Source: Flavobacterium sp. GSB-24
GTDB lineage: Bacteria > Bacteroidota > Bacteroidia > Flavobacteriales > Flavobacteriaceae
DNA: 64,000 bases
Direction of reading: 5' to 3'
Assembly (NCBI RefSeq): GCF_027924665.1
Contig: NZ_AP027043.1
Location: 558,001 to 622,000, forward strand
Within the stretch, counting starts at the first letter, position 1. The number at the start of each line of letters is the position of its first letter. Made by a program: the position numbers and the translations under genes. The notes under the pieces are model-generated. The model was not told where the DNA came from. It did no database searches and worked only from the letters and a program-made list of their open reading frames with translations. Positions 51,911-61,258 of the stretch are shown here, piece after piece.

Positions 51911-54268
51911 TTATTGATTTACATAAGTATTAAAATAACCACATTCTGCAATTACATCTTGATAATATTTCGTATCTGAATAGTCTTTCTTTAAAGCTTT
52001 GAAAGAATTCCAAGCAATAAAATTAATCTTATCATCTTGAATTTCCCAGTAACTGTTTATGTTATTATACTTTTTATTGTAATAATCATTTCGTTCGCAT
52101 TTTGAAATCAGATACAGACATTTTGCTTTTTGTTCTTTGTTCGAAGCAGCTTCAAAAGCTTTTTGGTAATACATTTTCGAAACTGAATTATTGGTAATCA
52201 TTTCTTTCATTGCATTTCTAAATGAATACGGACTCGAGCCATAACCCACAATATTAATTTCGTAGAAAGTTCTTCCGTTCCCGAAATGAGAAATATTATA
52301 AAATACATTTCCTAACAAAAGACTATTGGTATAAACATCTTCTTTCTGCGCCAATTTTTCCTGCATCGATTTTATCGTAGTCAGAAAATCCATGTAGGTA
52401 TATTTTCTTTTTTGATAAGCGACATGATCACAATCGTGACAATCTTTAATGCTTCCGTTGAACGGATTTCCTAAAAATTTATAATATTGAACTGAATCTG
52501 TCTGCTTCAAATATTCGATCGCTTCAGGAATTTTGTTTTTGAAAGTCGCCTGAACTGCCTGAAAATTATTAATATCTTTCAATTTCAAACTATAAATTCC
52601 AGCACCAATTTTCTCGATTTCGGTTTTATTGGTTTTTTCTAAAAAAGCTTTCATTGCCAGCAATTCCTTTTCATTATCATAAAATGAATTTCCATCGTTC
52701 CAATAGCTGTAACGCGATTCGTTAAACAATTCTGCCATTACTGGATTTGACTTTGCTTTGTATAAAGCTGCCAAATAATTTTTACTCCATTGAAAAGCAT
52801 TTTGATAACGAAACTCACTTCCTTTATAAGTTTTTGGCAGCTCAAAATAAATCCAATTTAGATCTGCTAAAACGGTTTTTACATTGTTGTCATCTAGTTT
52901 ATCTATTTTGCTCAAGTTATTTACAAAACGCAATAATCGAATTTGGTAACTTGCCAGTTCGGTTTTTGGCAGCGTTTTTACTGCTTTAGTATAATTCTTG
53001 TCTGCATTGGCATAATCGCCTTTTAGCGTTTGAAGATAACCAATTGCAATATCCCACAAATATGGTTTTTCTGTATTTCCCGCTGCAGAAATTTTAGCAA
53101 TTAAATCAAATGCACTTTTGTCAATCTTTGCTTGATTTTCACTTTTATTTTCTGCGATTGTCTGAGGTTTGGTAGGTTGATTTTCACCTGCATTCTGCTG
53201 AAAAGAATTATTGATTTTTTGCTCCAGCGAATTCACCAATCTTGTTGCTAGATAATTTAAATGTTCGCTTTTTGGATCTAGTTCATAAATCTTTTCGATC
53301 GCTTGTTTTTCATCTTTATAATAACCATGAATTGCCCAAAGCGCAGCTTTCTCACTATTATTTTTAGCCATTGCTAAAGCTTTAGTCCAATCTGTTTCAT
53401 TTTTCGGACGAAAACTATACGCAGTTACCACGCGTAATTCTGGACATTTATCAAAAACCTGGGCATATAAATAGTTAGAAATCGCATATTTTTTCTGTTG
53501 GTAATTGATTCCTGCAACATACGCCAAAGCACGATAATACAAAGTGTTTTTTGCTACAGAACTTTCTGTTTTATTAAAAAAGTCAATTGCTTTTTGTTTA
53601 TCATTACTATAAAAACGAGCCTTCATCGTTAAAAACCAATATCTGTTTTTCAAAAATGAATCTGATAAAGTGTTGTACACATTTTCGATAGATTGAATCA
53701 TCTTTGCATCATTGAATGTTTTTGCCACCACTGGATCGTAACTCCAGTAATCTTCTCCAATAGAAACTGTTTCAATCTTTTGAGCTAAGTATAAGAATTC
53801 AATAAAATCTTTAATTTTCTCGTCTTTCAAATTAATCTTTTTTCCCCATTTCTGCGAACTCTTATTTTCTTTTTTGCTTTTATAAAAAACATGAAGATCT
53901 GTAATTTCTTCTTTGTTTTTAATCGCATTTTTATCGTCAGAATAGTATCTTGGCTTTTCGTCACCAATCAAAAAATAATTTACTGTTGTAGTATCCACTT
54001 TTCCTTTAAGGTAATTCGCCCAATCTGATTTTATATTTCCATTAAAACGGGAATTGTGCTGCGTATCAAAACCAATTCCGTAAAAAATTCCTCCTGATAA
54101 AAATAGAGGAGAATAGGATTTGTCTGCAAAAGTTTCTGGCGTAAAATTAGAATTATAACCAAAGAAATCCCAGTCGTCTCCGCCGGCACAGGCATAAATA
54201 ATTCCGTATATCGAAAGTAAAGCGAGACTAAAACTCAGAAATAACTTGTTCAAAAATATTCTTTTCAT
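51911..54268 (-). CDS. Large secreted protein with TPR-like repeats, unknown function
   Basis: The 785-residue protein has a signal/lipobox-like N-terminus ('SLALLSIYGIIYACAGGDDW', Cys at about 27). It continues with 'FFGYNSNFTPETFADKSYSP'. The central third has TPR-like helix pairs ('FNKTESSVAKNTLYYRALA', 'LKGDYANADKNYTKAVKTLP'). Near the end 'CHDCDHVAYQKRK' is a Cys/His-rich point. The family is familiar in Bacteroidota but uncharacterised. The start overlaps the upstream lipoprotein gene by 41 bases, so the pair is translationally coupled. Confidence 0.75.
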   Translation of the reverse strand: MKRIFLNKLFLSFSLALLSIYGIIYACAGGDDWDFFGYNSNFTPETFADKSYSPLFLSGGIFYGIGFDTQHNSRFNGNIKSDWANYLKGKVDTTTVNYFLIGDEKPRYYSDDKNAIKNKEEITDLHVFYKSKKENKSSQKWGKKINLKDEKIKDFIEFLYLAQKIETVSIGEDYWSYDPVVAKTFNDAKMIQSIENVYNTLSDSFLKNRYWFLTMKARFYSNDKQKAIDFFNKTESSVAKNTLYYRALAYVAGINYQQKKYAISNYLYAQVFDKCPELRVVTAYSFRPKNETDWTKALAMAKNNSEKAALWAIHGYYKDEKQAIEKIYELDPKSEHLNYLATRLVNSLEQKINNSFQQNAGENQPTKPQTIAENKSENQAKIDKSAFDLIAKISAAGNTEKPYLWDIAIGYLQTLKGDYANADKNYTKAVKTLPKTELASYQIRLLRFVNNLSKIDKLDDNNVKTVLADLNWIYFELPKTYKGSEFRYQNAFQWSKNYLAALYKAKSNPVMAELFNESRYSYWNDGNSFYDNEKELLAMKAFLEKTNKTEIEKIGAGIYSLKLKDINNFQAVQATFKNKIPEAIEYLKQTDSVQYYKFLGNPFNGSIKDCHDCDHVAYQKRKYTYMDFLTTIKSMQEKLAQKEDVYTNSLLLGNVFYNISHFGNGRTFYEINIVGYGSSPYSFRNAMKEMITNNSVSKMYYQKAFEAASNKEQKAKCLYLISKCERNDYYNKKYNNINSYWEIQDDKINFIAWNSFKALKKDYSDTKYYQDVIAECGYFNTYVNQ

Positions 54269-55298
54269 AATTGTTTAAATTGAATTCGTCTAAATCGTAA
54301 AATATAATTTCTTTTGGTTTTTGTGGCAGATTTTCATCCAAATCTTCTGCCATTTCTTTTAAATCTTTTGTGCTGATTTCTTCTATTTTCAATAAATCTT
54401 TCTCTTCATAAAAAATACCATTCTTATAGTTAGATTGTTTTACTCTGAAAAAAATCGGGCTTATTTTTTCAAAATTCGAATCTTGAAGCAGATCTTTTAT
54501 ATTCATTTTCGAACGAAGTCCGATTACTTTATTATTTCTAATATGAACTCCCCAAGAATAAATGGGAAGTGCCAAATCAAGATGAAGCGGATATTTCTTC
54601 AAACTCTTCAAATATTTTGAAGCCGCTTTTTGATCGTAAATAGAATTTAGCGAATCTGGTGCAATCGACCCCATGTTGTAGTACATTAAAACTCCAGAAT
54701 CGACATTTGGGATTTTTGTTTTTTTGAAATATTTGACTTGATGCAGTCGAATTGTTGCCGAAAGCTTCTTCTTCGATAGCTTTTTAAAAACCTCTACAAA
54801 CTTCAAATAATTATCTTTGCTATTCAATGTCCAATCGCAGTCAATTTGAATTTCGTCACAAGATATTTTATTCTTTTGGTTGATCTGTTCAATAAAATCA
54901 AATGTTTTCTCAGCCAAATCATTGACATCCAGATTGGGCTGCAGCATTACTTTGTTCTGAATAAAGACAACTGGAACAACAGCATATTGATTAAGATTTT
55001 CGTCAAAGCGAATTGGACTAACCGGAATTGGATTTTTCTTTTCTGGATGAACTCCAATATCAAAATACCTTATATAAAGCTTTTGAACATTGTTTTCATT
55101 TAAAACTTCTCTTTCCGTTTTTGAAAATTTTAATATTGTTTTCCAATAATAAAAAGAAATAACAGGCTTTTCGTTTTTACTGCAGGAGAAGAGTAAAAAG
55201 AGAAATAAAATTGGAAAAAGTCGCTTTAACAAAACTTGGAAAATTACATTTAAACCCAAAAGTAAGAAATTATGGCTCTTTAAAATATTCGAAACCAT
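54228..55298 (-). CDS. Lipoprotein with TIM-barrel-like (DUF3142-like) fold
   Basis: The 356-residue protein has a lipoprotein signal ('FPILFLFLLFSCSKNEKP'), Cys at about 39 if the first Met is used. A TTG 22 codons later, at 55232, gives a normal signal length. Internal strands 'KLYIRYFDIGV', 'EIQIDCDWTLNSKDN', 'LSATIRLHQVKYF' and 'LDLALPIYSWGV' recur at intervals, as in a barrel of the DUF3142/glycoside-hydrolase-like type. An 'IDCDWT' acid might be catalytic. It is the first gene of a two-gene coupled unit. Confidence 0.7.
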   Translation of the reverse strand: MVSNILKSHNFLLLGLNVIFQVLLKRLFPILFLFLLFSCSKNEKPVISFYYWKTILKFSKTEREVLNENNVQKLYIRYFDIGVHPEKKNPIPVSPIRFDENLNQYAVVPVVFIQNKVMLQPNLDVNDLAEKTFDFIEQINQKNKISCDEIQIDCDWTLNSKDNYLKFVEVFKKLSKKKLSATIRLHQVKYFKKTKIPNVDSGVLMYYNMGSIAPDSLNSIYDQKAASKYLKSLKKYPLHLDLALPIYSWGVHIRNNKVIGLRSKMNIKDLLQDSNFEKISPIFFRVKQSNYKNGIFYEEKDLLKIEEISTKDLKEMAEDLDENLPQKPKEIIFYDLDEFNLNNYEKNIFEQVISEF

Positions 55299-55405
55299 AA
55301 AAAATAAACAGAAATGTAATTTTTTTAAATCCTAATAAATGGATAAAAAATTTCAATTAAAGCAAATATAATCGTTATTTTGTGCAATCAAATTGAAAAC
55401 CCGTT

Positions 55406-57094
55406 ATGTTGAAAAACACTCTAAAATATATTTCATTTATAATTTTAATATCAATGATAAGCTGCGCTAAAAGAGGCAGTATTACAGGCGGTTTAAAAGA
55501 TACTTTAGCACCGGTTTTGGTATCAAGTTATCCTGAAAATTATAGTACAAACTTTAAAGGAAACACTATCACTTTAAATTTCGACGAATATGTTAAGCTG
55601 AAAAATACCAATAAACAGTTGATTATTTCTCCGCCATTAAAGAATGAACCGTTAATAACACCAAGTACCGTTAGTAAATTTATTAAGATTGAAATTAAAG
55701 ATACTTTACAGCCCAACACAACTTACAGTTTAAATTTCGGGCAGGCTATTACGGATAATAATGAAGGAAATGCTTTAAACCAATTCAAATATATTTTCTC
55801 CACAGGATCTCATATTGATTCGCTTAAACTGAACGGACGAATTAAAGATTCATACGAAAAACATGTAGATAATTTTGTTTCGGTAATGCTTTATGAAGTA
55901 AATGATAAATTTAAAGATTCTACTATTTACAAAGAATTTCCGCGTTATATCACCAACACTTTGGATAGTATGCGAACTTTCCAGTTTGAAAATCTAAAAG
56001 AAGGAAAATATCTTTTAGTGGCATTAAAGGATAAGGGAAGCAACAATAAATTTAATCCGAAAGATGATAAAATTGGGTTTCTTAAAAATTATGTTACGAT
56101 TCCGACTGACACTGTTTACGAAGTAGAATTATTTAAAGAAACACTGCCTTTAAAAACTTTTAAACCTATTCAAGCTTCTGGAAATAGATTGTTTCTTCCT
56201 TATGAAGGAAAACAGAATTTTAAGAATTCGAAACCGAAAATTGTCCTTAAAAACGGAAGCGAAGTTCTAGAAACTATAGTTACGCAGCTTCCTAAAAAGG
56301 ATTCCCTGCAAGTTTGGTACAAACCGATAAAAGCAGATTCATTATCGCTTGAAGTTTCAAAAGAAAACTATGACAAGAGGTTTTCTTTTAAAATCAAAGC
56401 TTTAAAAAAGGATACTCTTAATATCAAAGCAGTACAAAATGGCCAAATTAATTTTAGAGAGCGCTTTACATTGGAGACCGAAACTCCTTTGGTAAAATTT
56501 GACAAATCTAAAATCACTTTAGTCAATAAAGATTCTGTAGCAGTTCCGTATACGACTGAATATGACGAATTTGATCAAAAACTATATATTGATTTCAAAA
56601 AAGAGCCTTTAGAAAAATACAATTTTACTTTCCTGCCAGGCGCTTTGACTGATTTTTATGAAAAAACAAACGATACATTATCTTATAAACTCAGCACCAA
56701 AGAAGCAGCAGATTATGGAAACATCATTTTAAATCTAAAAAATGTAAAACGTTTTCCTATAATTGTCGAATTGACGAATAAAAAAGGAGATGTTGTTTTA
56801 GCCAGCGATTATTCTGAAGGTGCAACAACTTTAGAATTTAATTTACTCCAGCCAGAAGTTTTTACGGTGCGTATTATTTACGATGACAACAAAAACAAGA
56901 TGTATGACACGGGTAGTTTCCTAGAAAAACGATACTCTGAAGAAGTATTCTACAATCAGGAAGAATTTGATGTCCGCGCCAATTGGGATCGAAACGAAAC
57001 TATCGATTTAAGTGTTCCGTTTAATCCAGAAGTCGAGAAAAAACAAGACGAGAAAAAGAAAAAAGATGAAGAAAAGAAACGGAAAGCTTTCTAG
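55406..57094 (+). CDS. Lipoprotein with Ig-like (SbsA-type) domain
   Basis: The 562-residue lipoprotein has the signal 'FIILISMISCAKRGSITGG' (Cys at about 20). The first domain, 'LKDTLAPVLVSSYPENYSTN' then 'NTITLNFDEYVKLKN', has the Big_5 bacterial Ig-like pattern. The rest contains further beta domains and ends in a Lys/Glu-rich tail. It probably sits in the outer membrane facing out. Its stop overlaps that of the amidohydrolase by 4 bases on the opposite strand. Confidence 0.78.
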   Translation: MLKNTLKYISFIILISMISCAKRGSITGGLKDTLAPVLVSSYPENYSTNFKGNTITLNFDEYVKLKNTNKQLIISPPLKNEPLITPSTVSKFIKIEIKDTLQPNTTYSLNFGQAITDNNEGNALNQFKYIFSTGSHIDSLKLNGRIKDSYEKHVDNFVSVMLYEVNDKFKDSTIYKEFPRYITNTLDSMRTFQFENLKEGKYLLVALKDKGSNNKFNPKDDKIGFLKNYVTIPTDTVYEVELFKETLPLKTFKPIQASGNRLFLPYEGKQNFKNSKPKIVLKNGSEVLETIVTQLPKKDSLQVWYKPIKADSLSLEVSKENYDKRFSFKIKALKKDTLNIKAVQNGQINFRERFTLETETPLVKFDKSKITLVNKDSVAVPYTTEYDEFDQKLYIDFKKEPLEKYNFTFLPGALTDFYEKTNDTLSYKLSTKEAADYGNIILNLKNVKRFPIIVELTNKKGDVVLASDYSEGATTLEFNLLQPEVFTVRIIYDDNKNKMYDTGSFLEKRYSEEVFYNQEEFDVRANWDRNETIDLSVPFNPEVEKKQDEKKKKDEEKKRKAF

Positions 57095-57858
57095 ATTTTA
57101 ATTTCGAAAGTATCACGATCACCTAGAAAATTAAGTTTTCTTCGGGTTTCTAACATTATATTTTTATCCAATTCAGCCACAAAAACACCTGCTGTTTCTT
57201 GTGGCTTTATTATATAATTTCCCCAGAAATCAATTAATTGGGTATGACCATTATGTTCAAAATTATTATCATCAAAACCTACCGTATTTACGCCGGCAAC
57301 ATAACTTAAATTTTCTATGGCGCGCGCGTTTAGCAAAGTGTCCCAAGCGTTTGTTCTAACTTTTGGCCAATTGGCAACATACAAAAGAAGATCATAATTT
57401 TCGACATTTCTAGCGAAAACAGGAAAACGCAGATCGTAACAAATTTGAAGACAAATTTTCCATTCTAAATATTCAACAATTAATTTCTGAGTTCCAGCAG
57501 TGTAAAACTGGTCTTCTCCCGCCAGCGAAAACAAATGTCTTTTATCATAATATTGAAAATCTCCTGACGGAAAAACAAAAAACATTCGGTTGTAATATTT
57601 TCCATTTTCTGTAATAACTAAGCTTCCTGTTATTGCAGCATTTTTTTGTTTTGCTTTTACTTTCATCCATTCGATTGTTTCTCCTTCCATCGTTTCGGCA
57701 ATTGCAGATGGATTCATTGTAAATCCTGTCGAAAACATTTCTGGAAGTACAATTAAATTTACTTCAGAAGCAATCTCATCGATTTTTGAATCAAAGTTTT
57801 CTCGATTTGCAGCAGCATTTTCCCAGAAAAGATCGGTTTGGATTAAAGCAATTTTCAT
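57091..57858 (-). CDS. Carbon-nitrogen hydrolase (omega-amidase-like)
   Basis: The 255-residue nitrilase-family enzyme has the catalytic triad E40 ('VLPEMFSTGF'), K106 ('YYDKRHLF') and C140 ('LQICYDLRFPVF'). It hydrolyses an amide or omega-amide such as 2-oxoglutaramate, as in YafV-type proteins. The N-terminus 'MKIALIQTDLFWENAAANR' and 'HTQLIDFWGNYI' fit this group. It is convergent with the Ig-like lipoprotein. Confidence 0.88.
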   Translation of the reverse strand: MKIALIQTDLFWENAAANRENFDSKIDEIASEVNLIVLPEMFSTGFTMNPSAIAETMEGETIEWMKVKAKQKNAAITGSLVITENGKYYNRMFFVFPSGDFQYYDKRHLFSLAGEDQFYTAGTQKLIVEYLEWKICLQICYDLRFPVFARNVENYDLLLYVANWPKVRTNAWDTLLNARAIENLSYVAGVNTVGFDDNNFEHNGHTQLIDFWGNYIIKPQETAGVFVAELDKNIMLETRRKLNFLGDRDTFEIKI

Positions 57859-57949
57859 TTTAAATATATTTTAGATTGAAAACAAGTACTGAAATTTTCA
57901 AGATTTAATTTTATCAAACCTGAAGTGTTTTTCTAATAAAAAATTGACA

Positions 57950-58726
57950 TTAAACCACAACCAGACTTGGAACGGCGCTTTTATATGGCTTTAGTTTTTC
58001 GTGAGTAGGTTCTTCCTCAGTAATAACATAGTTTACTTCAGACAAACTCGCAATTTTCATTTTAAGAACCGTATTTAATTTTTCCGTAATTGTTAAAACT
58101 GCTGTTTTTTTAGAAGCCTGAATCATTGCCTTTTTTACCTGAACAGTTTCCCAGTCCGAATCAGAATAACCACCGTCTACGTCTAATGCATTTGTTCCCA
58201 AAACCAAAAGATCTGCTTTTATGTTGGCTAATTGATGAAAAGCTTCTCCGCTCACACACATTTGACTGTAAGAAGAAATACTGCCGCCAATCATGATCGT
58301 TTTAATATTAGGCTTATCTAAAAGTTGTACGGCCGTTAAAGCTGTAATGGTAAAAACGGTTAAATTAAGATCGTTTGGAATTAATCGGATGAATTCACGA
58401 ATGGTAGTTCCTCCGTCAACAATCAAAACCATTCCGTCATGAAGTAGTCCGACTGCTTTTTGAGCAATAACCTGTTTGGCTTCGACTGCATAAGTCTGGT
58501 TAGATGAAGAATAGTGATATCCTTTGGTCATTGCGCCGCCTTTTACTTTAATCAAAAGTGCATCAGCGTCGAGTTCATTAATATCACGGCGAATAGTATC
58601 TTCAGAAACACCAAGTTTAGCTGAGAGGGTTTCAAAACTTACACGCGTGTGCAGATTGATCTCTTTTAAAATATGATTTTTACGTTCTTCTTTACTATAA
58701 TTTAAAACTTCATTTTCAGTACTCAT
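57950..58726 (-). CDS. DeoR/GlpR family transcriptional regulator
   Basis: The 258-residue regulator has an N-terminal helix-turn-helix ('FETLSAKLGVSEDTIRRDIN') and a C-terminal sugar-phosphate-sensing domain with 'LIVDGGTTIREFIRLIP' and 'GEAFHQLANIKADLLVLG'. I use the ATG at 58726; an upstream Met adds 12 hydrophobic residues. It is divergent from the GH20 hexosaminidase, separated by 158 bases, so it may control amino-sugar use. The target operator was not identified. Confidence 0.88.
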   Translation of the reverse strand: MSTENEVLNYSKEERKNHILKEINLHTRVSFETLSAKLGVSEDTIRRDINELDADALLIKVKGGAMTKGYHYSSSNQTYAVEAKQVIAQKAVGLLHDGMVLIVDGGTTIREFIRLIPNDLNLTVFTITALTAVQLLDKPNIKTIMIGGSISSYSQMCVSGEAFHQLANIKADLLVLGTNALDVDGGYSDSDWETVQVKKAMIQASKKTAVLTITEKLNTVLKMKIASLSEVNYVITEEEPTHEKLKPYKSAVPSLVVV

Positions 58727-58884
58727 GCCGATTGTTTTTTTTCTTACTACAAAAATAAACATTTCAGTAAATAATTCATTGAAACCAAAAGCTCGATTAT
58801 CAATAAAAAAATTTAAAAATCTGATTTTAAAACCATTTACTATCTTTAAAACTCCATTTTAATAAATTCTAAAGTTTTTCTTTT

Positions 58885-61176
58885 ATGAAAAAATTCCTTT
58901 ACCTCTTTTTTGTTCTTTCTTTTTTAAATGGAACCGCACAAAATTTCCAGCAGAATAACTCTATTATTCCAGCTCCAAATTTCTACAAATTAACAGGAGA
59001 CAGTATTCGTATAATTGGAAAAGTTCAAATCAATTTTGTGAATAAAAATTACAGTGAAAGGGAATTTAAATCGGCTCAAATTTTAGAAACGGCTTTCAAT
59101 TCTCAAACTGCTTCAAAGAAATCACATGTAAAAATTGACTTTAATACGAATGTGAATTTCACATCAAAAGAAGCCTATAAAATCGAAATTACTTCTAAAA
59201 AAATTATAGTTTCAGGAAAAGAAGAAGGGTTGTTTTATGGAGTTCAAACTTTACTTCAGCTTCTTCCAAACAAAATTTCAAAAGAAATCAAACTTCCTTG
59301 TCTAATTATTGAAGATCAACCCCGATATTCTTACCGAGGCCTGCATTTAGACGTCTGCCGTCATTTTTTCTCTGTTGCTGTCATAAAAGATTTTATCAGA
59401 CAAATGTCCAGCTATAAATTAAATAATTTTCACTGGCATTTAACCGACGATCAAGGATGGAGGATCGAAATAAAAAAATATCCGAAACTGACCGAAGTTG
59501 GTTCAAAAAGAGCTCAAACTTTAGTGGGAAATAAATTTGAACGATCGCCATTTTTTTTCGACGGAAATCCATACGGAGGATTTTACACTCAGGAAGAAAT
59601 TAAAGATGTTGTGAAATTTGCCGAAGAAAATTACGTGAATGTTATTCCAGAAATCGAAATGCCGGGCCATGCTTCTGCCGCCGTTACAGCATATCCAAAT
59701 TTAGCTTGTTTTCCAGATCGAAATTATAAAGTTATAGAATCTTGGGGTGTTTTTGAAGATGTATTTTGTGCGGGAAAAGATGAAACTTTTACTTTTTTAG
59801 AAGATGTTTTAACCGAAGTCATGGCATTATTTCCAAGTAAAAATATTCATGTCGGCGGAGACGAATGCCCAAAAACAAGATGGAAAACCTGCCCAAATTG
59901 CCAAAAGAGAATTACAGCTTTAGGTTTAAAAGATGAGCATGAATTACAGAGTTATTTTATTAAAAGAATTGAAAAATTCTTGAATGCTAATGGAAGACAG
60001 ATTTTTGGCTGGGATGAAATCCTCGAAGGTGGACTCGCCCCAAACGCTGCCGTTATGTCTTGGCGTGGAGAATCGGGCGGAATTCATGCAGCAAAACTGA
60101 AACACCCAGTTGTAATGACACCAGAAGGAACGGTTTATTTTGATTACAATCAGGGATATTCTCCAAATGAACCGCTTACCGTTGGCAGATTAAGTACTTT
60201 AGAAAAAGTATACAACTATAACCCAACTCCGGTTGACAGTTTATCGGTTGAAGAACAAAAATATATTATCGGAGCTCAAGCCAATCTTTGGTCAGAATAT
60301 TTAACTAGCCCAGCAAAATTGAATTATATGCTTTATCCGCGTGTTTTGGCTTTAGCAGAAATCGCTTGGACAGAACCAAAAAATAAAAACTACAACCATT
60401 TTATTCAAAATCAACTGCCCTATCATTTAGAAAAGTTAGAATTAGAAGATCGATTGTATAAAGTTCCGACGCCATTTGGTGCTGATGAAATGGCTTTAAT
60501 TGCATCAAAATATATTTTAGATTTAAAACCAACTATAAAAAACGGAAAGATCTTTTATACAATTGACGGTTATAATCCTGATGAAACGGCAGAATTGTAT
60601 CAAAATCCAGTGCCCATAAATATTCCAAAAGGAGAATATCGAATCATCAAAACGATTCAAATCAGCGAAAGCGGCAAAAGAAGTTCTATTAATAAAATCA
60701 TAGTTCGAAATCCAGATTTAAAATCAGCCTTGGCCATTCAGCCTAAGAAAAATGGTTTGAAATATGAATATTATACAGGAACATTTAAACAAGTTCTGGA
60801 TTTGGAGCTTTCAAAACCTGCAGCGACAGGAATTTTTGAAGGCAAAATCAGCGTTGAAAAATGGAAAACAAAATTAGAACGTTATATCGGCTTAAAATTT
60901 AACGGATACATCTTTGTACCTGAAACTGGAAATTATACTTTTTCGACCCTTTCAGACGACGGATCGAAGCTTTTTATTGATGATGAATTGACTGTTGATA
61001 ATGACGGTATTCATTGGGCAAATGAAGCTTACGGAGCAGTTAAACTAGAAAAAGGTTTTCATAAAATCAACATCAGTTATTTTGACTTAACCGGCGGTAC
61101 AATTTTAAATTGTTTTATTCAGAAAGAAGGAAAAAAGAAAGAAGAAATTACAGCATCGCAGTTATTTTATGAATAA
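58885..61176 (+). CDS. Beta-N-acetylhexosaminidase (GH20) with a PA14-like tail
   Basis: The enzyme removes terminal GlcNAc or GalNAc from glycans such as chitin fragments. A signal peptide ('LFFVLSFLNGTAQN') precedes a GH20b domain and the catalytic barrel ('FHWHLTDDQGWRIEIKKYP'), with the acid pair D326-E327 in 'VGGDECPKTRWK'. After the barrel and a small domain, a PA14-like module closes the protein ('YEYYTGTFKQVLDL', 'FVPETGNYTFSTLSDDGSKL'). At 763 residues it is complete and exported. Confidence 0.94.
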   Translation: MKKFLYLFFVLSFLNGTAQNFQQNNSIIPAPNFYKLTGDSIRIIGKVQINFVNKNYSEREFKSAQILETAFNSQTASKKSHVKIDFNTNVNFTSKEAYKIEITSKKIIVSGKEEGLFYGVQTLLQLLPNKISKEIKLPCLIIEDQPRYSYRGLHLDVCRHFFSVAVIKDFIRQMSSYKLNNFHWHLTDDQGWRIEIKKYPKLTEVGSKRAQTLVGNKFERSPFFFDGNPYGGFYTQEEIKDVVKFAEENYVNVIPEIEMPGHASAAVTAYPNLACFPDRNYKVIESWGVFEDVFCAGKDETFTFLEDVLTEVMALFPSKNIHVGGDECPKTRWKTCPNCQKRITALGLKDEHELQSYFIKRIEKFLNANGRQIFGWDEILEGGLAPNAAVMSWRGESGGIHAAKLKHPVVMTPEGTVYFDYNQGYSPNEPLTVGRLSTLEKVYNYNPTPVDSLSVEEQKYIIGAQANLWSEYLTSPAKLNYMLYPRVLALAEIAWTEPKNKNYNHFIQNQLPYHLEKLELEDRLYKVPTPFGADEMALIASKYILDLKPTIKNGKIFYTIDGYNPDETAELYQNPVPINIPKGEYRIIKTIQISESGKRSSINKIIVRNPDLKSALAIQPKKNGLKYEYYTGTFKQVLDLELSKPAATGIFEGKISVEKWKTKLERYIGLKFNGYIFVPETGNYTFSTLSDDGSKLFIDDELTVDNDGIHWANEAYGAVKLEKGFHKINISYFDLTGGTILNCFIQKEGKKKEEITASQLFYE

Positions 61177-61198
61177 ATAAAAAACACGTAATTAACTA

Positions 61199-61244
61199 AA
61201 AAAAGAAAGGCTGTTACAATTGTTAGTAACAACCTTTCTTTTTT
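61199..61244. terminator. Bidirectional terminator
   Basis: AAAAAGAAAGGCTGTTAC pairs with GTAACAACCTTTCTTTTT (one mismatch) between convergent genes. Confidence 0.75.
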
Positions 61245-61258
61245 TATATAGGACAGAA

